From contig NC_079897.1 in NCBI RefSeq assembly GCF_024868665.1, forward strand, positions 3,275,809 to 3,339,808: a stretch of DNA of 64,000 nucleotides, read 5' to 3'. The notes below the pieces were generated by a model. The model had not been told where the DNA came from. It saw only the letters and a program-made list of their open reading frames with translations, and did no database searches. Within the stretch, counting starts at the first letter, position 1, and each line of letters starts with the position of its first letter. The position numbers and the translations under genes are program-made. Source of the stretch: Triplophysa rosa. Lineage: Eukaryota > Chordata > Actinopteri > Cypriniformes > Nemacheilidae. This document shows, in pieces, positions 34,321 to 44,060 of the stretch.

Positions 34321-37300
34321 ACATTTGGAAATACTATTGTTGTTATGTCACGAAATGTAGTTTTTGAGGCGAGAATATAGTTGTTTAGACTTCAAATCTG
34401 GCGTTGAATTATAAGGTTAGCCACTATTTGAAAATTTCTTCAGACAATTTCGGAGGTGGGAGATCCCGGGTAGTCAGCGCTTATGTACCTGCCGAGGCCA
34501 GCCCTACCTCGGCAAGTGCTCCTGAAATATACTGCTGCCAATAGCGTTGCTGTAGCAGTTCCATTTTGATTGATTAATTGATTCTTTTACTTATTTCACT
34601 TTCCTTTTTTTCTGTGTCTAATTTTTCCTCGTAACGTCCAACACTTTCCCACCACCGTCTTTCCAGCTTTTTTTATTTGAATTGAAAACGAGAAGAGTCC
34701 ATTGTTTGATATTCAATTTTATTTCAAACGAAATTAATATAATCAGAGTAGGCAAATATTGCCTGAAACACATATTAATGTTTAATAGTTTTAAAATACA
34801 AAAGAGGCAGCTGTATAATATCGTATTACACACGTTTGCTAATTACATTTAATATGTACATTAAAAATAAAAAACGAAATACAATGACGCTGATTGAAGC
34901 ATGAGGTGCTTGCATGCGGTATCTAAGATCTGATGGACGTACTCTGGCATCAATGAACTGTTATTCTTGCGTGCTAAGTTTGATTATGTTTAATGCGAAT
35001 ATCACCATATGCATTTAATACATACCACGCAAGAGAGTTGAAGCAATCTCAGTCAGGTTCCATTTATGCAGGACTAAAAAGCTAGGTGTTACAAACTTAA
35101 GATTTACTTGTCTGTTCAGTTCACCCAGTTTAAGTTCAGATAAACCAATTCAATTGTGTGGAAATGGGTGTCCTAATAAAATTAAGTTAATCCAACAACT
35201 TATTTTTTTGAGTGTATGTAAATAAAATAGACCTTTGATTTACTTCATAGTGATAACACAACCCTTATTTGAAAACTTCCTCATAGTGCAGCCCTATTTC
35301 TGCCCAAACAAATGCCTGAAATCTCTCAGCGGAGGGTACAAGGTTGACCATGACCCTAACTGCTGTCCTGTAAGGGTCATGTGTGTTAGCCTTGTTCTGA
35401 CAGCCTTGGAGTCAGAAGTGCACATTAGGAGCTCTGTGAGTGTACTGCTTGTCCCATAGGGAAAGGCCTGAACATTTCTGCCATTGTCAAAGCTTTTTAA
35501 GGCCTCTGGTTTGATTTTAATTGGAGAAAAGAAATGGTGACCTTCTAAAACTTTACCATTTGCTTCAGATTTAAACCTTAAAAACAACTTTAAAATCAAA
35601 TTCAATTACTTACTAAACGCTCTTTGTCTTATTGTTTGAATTGATCTGTGTCACCAAGCCTTCTTATTTTCATCTCCTGCCCACCAACCATCTGTCATCA
35701 TAGAGACCACTGTTCACATTCCAATCAATTCCCAATGGCTAAAATCACACACCATCCAACAAGTTTTTAACATTGTATATCTTGTTCCGTTTACGCCACA
35801 TTGCAGAGATTTATATTTTTGCAGGCCATATGGATCATAAAAAAATGTTGAGATCCTAAATCATTATACATTGTACACTAGGAAAACCTAGGAGGCATGG
35901 ACACCTTGCCGCTGCGAAAACAAATGGAGAGACAACTGGGACTTAAATGTCACCGAGGTCAGAACAGGTGTTACTGGGACCAGTCTGGGTTTGTGGGAAC
36001 AGCTGTTCTATTCCTGTGTCCAGAGCCGAGCCGGACTGACCGTAGATCCACTAAAAGTAATGACAGATGGACAGGTGAGCAGCCCAAAGCTTTGTGTTTT
36101 ACACCGAGGGGTCAAGGCCAAACTGGTGAGCATGTGCCAGTTAGCCCCTAGTGGTGGATGCCTTGCATGACACTATTCTTGTCTATTGTTTTATCATTCT
36201 ATCGTTAAAGAAACTCTTTCAGAGTTATAAATATTTTTACATTTGTTTCTAATTGTGTCCCGTGGAAAAAATGTATTCACCCCAATGAGCAATTTCCACA
36301 CACACGCACACAGACTTGTGGAAAAACACTACGAATCATGCAGCTGCAACACCCCACGCCAATTAACATGACTGCGACCTCACACATCCGGGTCAGTGCG
36401 TCTGAGCAGAGAAACAAAAGCAGTGCTGGTCACAGAATGCGAGTTCCCAATTACCCTTCAGTGAGATCCGCAGAGCACAATGCTGCAGGTGAGAAGTTGG
36501 ACGGGGCTTCTGTGAGGGGCTGGCAGAGACACAATGAACCTCTGTGGCATCGACTAGGAATCGTTGTATGTCTGTGATGAAAAATGCTGCGGGCACAAGA
36601 CAAAAAAGCACACATAATGAATTCATTGCATGTGTGATTTATGACGGCCAGACGGCCCCTTGATTCCTTTCAACGTTGAACTGCTGAATGTTAAAACGGT
36701 GCAAAATGCTGCAAATCAATTATGAATGTAAGAGAAAATTGTAAGGATGAAGCAATCGAAATGTCATGTGAAGTCATTCCAGGACTTTAATATGAACTTG
36801 CTGACCTTAATGCACTGGAGCGAATGATACCAGAATCGTACAGCAGTAGTTCATCCAAAAATGAATGTCAATATTTACTCATTTTCATGTCATTCTGAAC
36901 CCTGTCATTTTTTTCTCTGGAATGCAACAAGAGAAACTGTAGAACCTTCACACAGATTTACATAGCTGATAGTGACCTCTAACAAAAAAATATATGAAGC
37001 TGTACAATGTCTTTGTGTAAGGTACAGACTTTTAAAATAAGTTGTTTTCGCTAGAGCTCTAAGATTAAAAAAAAAAAAGTAGTGATGCCAACACTACAAA
37101 AAAGATAAGTTTAGCAAATAATGTTAAAAACATATAATTTTTGTAAACTATTAAAAATCTGTTGCCCGAACATATTCATTGCTCAAAACATGTAAATGCA
37201 ATGCGGATGGGTCGCCAAAGCGAGTGTGGAAAGCACATGATGGGAAATTTGCCTAAAGGCAATGAGGAATGAGTGCTATTACTTTCTATGTCATCCCAGC

Positions 37301-38029
37301 ACAGCCTCTCTTCTGTTCTGTTCAATGGTATCTCATCTGTGCAACAATTACCCTGACTTTACTGTACTCTAAAGCTCAATAGAATTTGACTGTGATCTAA
37401 CGGAGTAGATCCATCAGTGCCGGACCTGCAGAGTTCACGTGGGGAATATACTGTATGTACAGCTCTAAAGAAACAGAAGTGTTAGTAATGTGGAAGCTCT
37501 CCTGAAAACACACAAAGTGCTCAGTGAATTATACCAGAAAACTCAAACACCCAGAATTTTTTTTGTCTTGCATTTAATACAGAGGTGCTTTTTATGTACG
37601 GTGGACATGTGTATTTGTTGTAATTGTGTTTTTTATTCTACCCTTGGTATTTGTATTACTTTTATTATGTCTGTACAGCACTTAAAAGTGCTTTATAAAT
37701 AAAATAAACAAAAAAATAAGAATTCACAAATGTGACACGTCCCTGAACGTATAGAAATATATTTATAAGAAATACAAATCACATATGAGATCTCTTTAAT
37801 ATTTCTGTTAGTTCTCCTAGACACCAAAGAGATGAAGTGGAGATCTCAACAGTCACAAACTGAGCTCAGATTTCTCAAGTCTGCAATCAAAAGTCAATAT
37901 TAGTGAAGATTTCAATATGAAACATTTCTCATCAAACATAGCCAAATCTACATTTATCCATCACCCTATTCTTCATGTATTTTGACTATTATCTCATTTG
38001 TTTCCATTATTATAAATCTTAAGCAATAG
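34321..38029. other. Intergenic sequence, possible regulatory blocks
   Basis: No gene supported. Two non-repetitive, GC-richer blocks (about 35280-35620 and 35890-36680) stand out. The second has homeodomain/POU-like words (cataatgaattcattgcatg) near 36615. 36845-36905 is a decayed fold-back MITE end (gtagttcatccaaaaatgaa). Confidence 0.35.
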
Positions 38030-38181
38030 TAGGAAAAATGACAATGGTAGTCAAAAGTGCCCCAGAACTGTTTGCTTACGTTCTTCAAAATATCTTCTTT
38101 TGTTCAACAGAACAAAGAAGTTTTTCCTATACTCAATGGTGGGCCAAGAACTTTTTGGTTAAAAGCATTCTTCCAAATATA

Positions 38182-39402
38182 CACTCACCTAAAGGATTAT
38201 TAGGAACACCATACTAATACGGTGTTTGACCCCCTTTCGCCTTCAGAACTGCCTTAATTCTACGTGGCATTGATTCAACAAGGTGCTGAAAGCATTCTTT
38301 AGAAATGTTGGCCCATATTGATAGGATAGCATCTTGCAGTTGATGGAGATTTGTGGGATGCACATCCAGGGCACGAAGCTCCCGTTCCACCACATCCCAA
38401 AGATGTTCTATCGGGTTGAGATCTGGTGACTGTGGGGGCCATTCTAGTACAGTGAACTCATTGTCATGTTCAAGAAACCAATTTGAAATGATTCGAGCTT
38501 TGTGACATGGTGCATTATCCTGCTGGAAGTAGCCATTAGAGGATGGGTACATGGTGGTCATAAAGGGATGGACATGGTCAGAAACAATGCTAAGGTAGGC
38601 CGTGGCATTTAAACGATGCCCAATTGGCACTAAGGGGCCTAAAGTGTGCCAAGAAAACATCCCCCACACCATTACACCACCACCACCAGCCTGCACAGTG
38701 GTAACAAGGCATGATGGATCCATGTTCTCATTCTGTTTACGCCAAATTCTGACTCTACCATTTGAATGTCTCAACAGAAATCGAGACTCATCAGACCAGG
38801 CAAAATTTTTCCAGTCTTCAACTGTCCAATTTTGGTGAGCTCGTGCAAATTGTAGCCTCTTTTTCCTATTTGTAGTGGAGATGAGTGGTACCCGGTGGGG
38901 TCTTCTGCTGTTGTAGCCCATCTGCCTCAAGGTTGTGCGTGTTGTGGCTTCACAAATGCTTTGCTGCATACCTCGGTTGTAACGAGTGGTTATTTCAGTC
39001 AAAGTTGCTCTTCTATCAGCTTGAATCAGTCGGCCCATTCTCCTCTGACCTCTAGCATCAACAAGGCATTTTCGCCCACAGGACTGCCGCATACTGGATG
39101 TTTTTCCCTTTTCACACCATTCTTTGTAAACCCTAGAAATGGTTGTGCGTGAAAATCCCAGTAACTGAGCAGATTGTGAAATACTCAGACCGGCCCGTCT
39201 GGCACCAACAACCATGCCACGCTCAAAATTGCTTAAATCACCTTTCTTTCCCATTCTGACATTCAGTTTGGAGTTCAGGAGATTGTCTTGACCAGGACCA
39301 CACCCCTAAATGCATTGAAGCAACTGCCATGTGATTGGTTGATTAGATAATTGCATTAATGAGAAATTGAACAGGTGTTCCTAATAATCCTTTAGGTGAG
39401 TG
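38182..39402 (-). mobile_element. Complete Tc1/mariner element (1221 bp, DD36E)
   Basis: Bounded by perfect 29-bp terminal inverted repeats (38182-38210 and 39374-39402) beginning cactcacctaaagg. TA dinucleotides flank it at 38180-38181 and 39403-39404, the target duplication of the superfamily. It encodes one uninterrupted transposase that nearly fills it; the stop codon is 3 bases from the inner end of the left repeat. Identical repeats and an intact frame point to a young copy. Confidence 0.95.
38214..39254 (-). CDS. Tc1-like transposase (346 aa, DD36E)
   Basis: Cut-and-paste DNA transposase acting on the element's own terminal repeats at TA targets. The N-terminus (about 5-115) has two helix-turn-helix segments of the paired-like DNA-binding region: LSISQSAQLLGFSRTTISRV, then a second helix set ATLTEITTRYN. 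The catalytic core follows. By counting in the translation, the acidic triad is D155 (WSDESRF), D246 (QQDNAPCH) and E283 (NPIEHLWD). That leaves 36 residues between the second D and E, so it is DD36E rather than the usual Tc1 DD34E. The glycine-rich box GGGGVMVWGMF is present (about 190-200). The length is normal for the superfamily, with no frameshift or stop. The DD36E group has been described as Incomer; that assignment is from memory and needs a tree. Confidence 0.95.
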   Translation of the reverse strand: MGKKGDLSNFERGMVVGARRAGLSISQSAQLLGFSRTTISRVYKEWCEKGKTSSMRQSCGRKCLVDARGQRRMGRLIQADRRATLTEITTRYNRGMQQSICEATTRTTLRQMGYNSRRPHRVPLISTTNRKKRLQFARAHQNWTVEDWKNFAWSDESRFLLRHSNGRVRIWRKQNENMDPSCLVTTVQAGGGGVMVWGMFSWHTLGPLVPIGHRLNATAYLSIVSDHVHPFMTTMYPSSNGYFQQDNAPCHKARIISNWFLEHDNEFTVLEWPPQSPDLNPIEHLWDVVERELRALDVHPTNLHQLQDAILSIWANISKECFQHLVESMPRRIKAVLKAKGGQTPY

Positions 39403-39529
39403 TATTTCTCTGTGTTCATCAGAACAAAGAAATTCATACAGATTTGAGTCTTGAGAACTTGAGTTGGGTGAGTAAATGACGGCAGAACTTACATTTTTGG
39501 GTAAACTGTTCTTTTAAGGGCTCCTTTCT

Positions 39530-39620
39530 GTATTTCTACAGGTACAAAACCCAGAACCTTTTGGGTACATAATTGTACCATAAAGACCTATTGTGTACCT
39601 TTTAGAGTTAAATTTTAGGT
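39530..39620. repeat. Short GGTAC-rich dispersed repeat
   Basis: Contains ggtacaaaacccagaacc, ttgggtacataattgtacc and gtgtaccttttag, a palindromic-word repeat familiar from fish genomes. Boundaries approximate. Confidence 0.4.
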
Positions 39621-40499
39621 AGACAAAACATTTTACTGACCTATAAAATATCATCTGAGCTATAAATAGCAACCTCTGAGCAATAAACATTTCCTCAGTG
39701 CTTTTAAGATCTCTTAATTAAGTCACGGCTATCTGGGTCAAGCTATATGCTTATTAAATCATGAACTGGTTGGTAAACAAACAAAAAAATCAACGAAGGC
39801 TACACTTGGCTACACATTTGAAACTTACAGTATATGTAGTTAAATGAAATGACACTACCAGAACACTCTCTTGTGACTTCTACTTAGTCTTAATGGCACG
39901 TAACGATTCTGGGTAACATTGACAGGCCTTTGGGTGATATGATGATGACTTTTTGGGTCAAATGGTGCCCAGGGCCAAGACAGCTAGAACAGTGGAGAGA
40001 GGGAGAGAGAGAGCGAGAGTGAGAGTGAGAGCGAGAGCGTTGAGATGGAAGCTAAACATGGGGGAGAGCACACACAAAGTGGAAACAGACGTGTCTAAAA
40101 ATAAGCCATCTAAAATATTTAACTTACTGACCCAGAAACTGCCACGCTGTAATCATATCTGTGCTCCAGCGGAGGAGTCGGCAACAGTAAGAGTATGATA
40201 TCATTAATGTGGAGTATGGAAATCATAATGAAACAGGAAGGAGAAAGCCCTCGGGAAATTTGGCTGCAAACATCTACAAAAAGCCTGCGAATCTGGGACA
40301 TTTAATCTCTCTGGGTCTGGAATCAGTGGAGGGTCAGTATCTGACTCTCACAAACAAACATAAACAATCAAGCTCGTGGTGAACAGGAAATGTTTCTTTA
40401 ATTTTCAACGACTATCATTTATATTTATGTTTATGGCATAATATGGCGCTGCTGTGACTAACCCCTAAATGTAAGCTGTGCAGTTCATTTTGTTTTAAC
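39621..40499. other. Intergenic sequence, no gene seen
   Basis: Includes a GA-rich run with gagagtgagagcgagagc at about 39990-40040. No gene supported. Confidence 0.35.
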
Positions 40500-42885
40500 G
40501 AAACCAGTCTTATGGGTACATTTTTCGAAATTGAGATCTCTACACCATCTGAAAGCTGAATAAATAAGCTTTCCATAGATGTATGGTTTGTTAGGATAGG
40601 ACGGTATTTGGCCGACATATAACTATTTGAAAATCTGGAATCTGTGGATGCAAAAAATCAAAATGAGAAAATTGCCTTTGAAGTTGTTAACCAGAGGCAC
40701 TGTAGCAGGCCATTGCTAAGAAGAAACAGGTTTGTTCTAACGCTCTCTATTGGCTTACCGCTGCAATGACATTGCGAAGAGTAGATCAACCCGAAAGCTG
40801 AAATTCTAAGCTTTACATAGATACGAAACTTGATTGGGAAATTCTTAAAGAGAGGGCCGTAGTGAGTGACGTCTGTAGGCGTGTTTTCAGCCATTTAAGT
40901 GATTTTGCTGCATCCACTCACAAAAATAAAGTTTTGATAGATTTACGGTAGGAAATTTATAAAATATCTTAATAGAACATGATCTTTACTTAATATCCTA
41001 TTGGGTTTTGGCATAAAAGAAAAATCGATACTTTTGACCCATACAATGTTTTGTTGGCTTTTGCCACAAATATTCCCGTGCTGCTTAAAACCACGCCTGG
41101 ATTAAGAATTCAAAGGCCCCTGGGCACAAGTGTCTTGTAGACCTCCACCCCCACACACACACACATGCATTGTCCATCACATTGCACACTTGCACATTGC
41201 ACATAGCATCTGGAAACTGTACATTTTAAGAAACAATACAATAAACCTGTAAATAACACATCTGCACATTCATTTAAACAATTATATGTATTTTTGTCTA
41301 TATTTTTTTCACGTTTGTATATAGTGCATTTTTTAAATTTTTATTTAAATATTATATTATATTAATATTATTTAAATCTTAATGTATATTTAATCTCTTT
41401 CATCTACGTTTGCACCATGTGTACACTTTCTTCTGCACTAAGCTCCTGTGGCCAAGTCAAATTGTGTGTAAACATACTTGGTAATAAAGCTCCTTCTGAT
41501 ATTCTGAAGGACAATATCAACACCTGTACAAATCCTACATCATACAGGATTTACACCACATGATTGCAACAATGCTTTCCTGGACCAGCAGCAACAATAT
41601 TAAGACATTTCCCAGCATACTGTAACTCACTGGCATATGCAAGCAGCACACTACCACGCCTCAAGTTTTAATTCAGTTCTATCAGATTCTTACATAATTC
41701 AAACACGCCGGATTCACAAAACTGCTCTTACGAGAAAATATAATAACTTTTTTCAGATAAATTACAGGACGTTCTTAAGAAGATTCTTAGGTGAAATTCT
41801 CCAATATTTTCTTAACATCTTTATAAACGGGCAGTCTTTGTCAATGATTAGGCCTATACTATAAGAGTTATTTGTCAATTTGTTCAACTTTACTTGTGTA
41901 ACAAGCACCTCACGACTCACGTTCTTATGTAAGCGAGTAATGTGTTAAACGGCATTAACGAATATTATAAGTACTTCTTTAGCCTATATTACGACATCGT
42001 AATACTGTATTTGCATGTATGTAAACATTTTACAATGTATGTAAAAGCACTGTGGATTATCTAATAATGAAGGCTAAATATTGGTAAAGTAAGGCAGTTA
42101 GAACTGATCCTCATGTCAATATAAAATTCACCAAAAACAACTCTTACCTTTTGAGATTTAAGACAACCGTGAGGGTATTCTAACTCGTAGATTATATTTA
42201 CAACAATAAAGCCGTTCTCATTGACATATTTTCTATTGTCAGTTCCGACTTATCATCTAACAAATCACCATGAAAAATGGTGATTTGGCTATTCTCACAC
42301 AGCCTCCGACTACGTAACCATGTGCATATTTACAGGCGAACTTTGTTCATGTTTATATATCCAAACAGTCGATAACAGTGACAGGTTGTTGGAAACGCCA
42401 TAGGCTACTCATTTCATTCAGGAGTCACCTGTCGTACGGTGAATTATGTGTACTGCTGCTTCTTCCTGCCGCTCACTGTACAGAGTGACGCAGAGAGAAG
42501 GCGATCCCAGCGCGGGGAAAGAGAGACCTCGCGCCCCCGGGCAGCACTGGCAACATTTTCTCACTGAATGAAATGTAAGGTTTATCCAAGAAGTCGCTAG
42601 ATTTGTCGCTATGCGCTTCTTCTGAACAAAAGCCGCTAGAGGGCTCATAAAGTTAAATCAAGAGATAGACTTCCTAAGTTAGAAACACTGTTTTGTATGC
42701 GCACCTCCACGTGCGCGGGCCAGAGAAGCGCATGGCAGAATGAATATAGCGGAAAGACTATTATGTGAAATGTTCTTCCCCTTGCTTGGGCCCCAAGCGC
42801 GCATGGGCCTGGGCCCATAATGCCTATTGGATAATCCGGCCCTGATTAAGACTGGTTTTGTGGTCCAGGGTCACATATACAGTAT
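40500..42885. repeat. Dispersed repeat split by a hAT-like insertion
   Basis: The left part (40500-41091) contains aatctggaatctgtggatgc, gtttgttaggataggacgg, tttacggtaggaaatttat and ttgacccatacaatgttttg. The right part (42845-42885) continues gactggttttgtggtccagg then gtcaca. I recognise these as one common cyprinid repeat whose two parts are adjacent when intact. Confidence 0.55.
41092..42844 (+). mobile_element. hAT-like element nested in a repeat (1753 bp)
   Basis: The left end cacgcctggattaag and the inverse of the right end cagggccggatta match each other imperfectly and match the hAT at 20458. Flanks cttaaaac (41084-41091) and attaagac (42845-42852) look like a mutated 8-bp duplication of an original cttaagac in the host repeat. 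The termini also share aggcccctgggc / gggcctgggccc. No transposase frame survives. The interior is a mixture of AT-rich and CpG-rich sequence (42460-42550). Confidence 0.6.
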
Positions 42886-43041
42886 ATATGTGTAATAAAT
42901 CAAATTAAATAATACGTGTAATTAATAAAATTACATTTCAGACAAAATGTTGCATGTTTTTCTACGTTTTAAAATAGAATCATGACAAAGGAATCCATTT
43001 TGTGCTTTAGAAGCAGTGCCCAGACACATGTCCCATGTACT

Positions 43042-43579
43042 TTAAAGAAATAGCTTACCCTAAAAAGAAATATTTGTCATTTACTCACCCTCATGTGAAA
43101 ACTTTTCCTCATGTGAGACTTTTTCCCTCCTGTGAAACACAAGATTCGGGTCTGGCAGATGTCTTTTTCCTATACAACAGGACCATACATTCAACATTTA
43201 TTTTCTATAGTGCTTTTTACTATTTGCGTTGTTTCAAAGCAGCTGTACAGAAAATTTGTCATTAAACAAACATACAATAAATATTGAGAAGAATGTTAGC
43301 AATTTTGAGTCCTAGGACATCATTCACTTCCATATGAAAAAACACATTGTATTGTTTTTGTTCTGTTGAACACAAAATGACATATTTTGAAGAATTTAGG
43401 AAAGCGAAAAGTTCTGGGGCACCTTTGACTACCATTTCAATTGTTCCTACTATGGTAGTCAATGATGTCCTAGGACTCAAAATTGCTAACATTCTTCTTT
43501 TGTGTTCAACAGAAGAAAGAAATTAATAGGTTCGGAAAACTTGAGAAAATGATGACAGAATGTTCATTTTTCCCTTTAA
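43042..43579. repeat. Fold-back MITE copy (538 bp)
   Basis: Starts tttaaagaaatagcttaccc and ends gttcatttttccctttaa. Includes gtagtcaatgatgtcctagg / cctaggacatcattcac in inverted orientation and a dispersed-repeat piece at 43195-43260. A composite or extended family member. Confidence 0.65.
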
Positions 43580-43689
43580 CTCTATTTATTAACCAAGCGC
43601 TGCCCAACACGATCTCCATAAAAACCAGCATCCTTAAAAATATCAAACATATTTCAGTGTGAATCTATGTCTGTGTTGCGTGTCATTAA

Positions 43690-44060
43690 AACATGAGAAT
43701 ATTTCTCAAAAATCTGCCACTCCACCATTGCCCGCTCTCTCGTTGAGAATCTAAAAAGCTCAAGCATAAAATGTGCAAAAGTAGGAAGATTTCCACATCA
43801 TCAGAAGGAATATTCATGGCCTTATTTCGAGGTTGGTAATGCTGAAACTCTTGCACTTTGGTAATTACTATTTGAGAGTTGCCCTGGGGCAGTTGAGAGG
43901 CAGCACAACACCATCAATATTGATGCCCTGCGGCTTAACTGGGTTTTTGGAAAGACTTTCTCACACATCAATATTGATGCTGTTGCCATATATCCTCGTC
44001 AAACCCTCTTTAAGGATTTATAACAGCTATATCAAGGGCATGCGACTTTGTTAAAATGCT
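43690..44060. promoter_or_regulatory. Candidate conserved block with paired palindromes
   Basis: Non-repetitive sequence holding two copies of a 15-base word with core atcaatattgat (43913-43924 and 43967-43978), spaced 54 bases apart start to start. The core is two head-to-head Onecut/CUT-like ATCAAT half-sites. A regulatory role is inferred; there is no conservation data. Confidence 0.35.

Larger units (their letters stand above)
38030..39516. repeat. Fold-back MITE interrupted by a Tc1 element
   Basis: The left arm (38030-38179) and right arm (39405-39516) together align with the complete copy at 51084-51510. The arms include gtagtcaaaagtgccccaga, ggttaaaagcattcttccaa and ttctctgtgttcatcagaac. 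Its right end is gggtaaactgttcttttaa. The Tc1 element sits between ccaaata and ttctctgtg of this host. Confidence 0.75.

Noticed and set aside
38602..39152. Plus-strand open frames within the Tc1 element
   Set aside because: Antisense shadows of the transposase.
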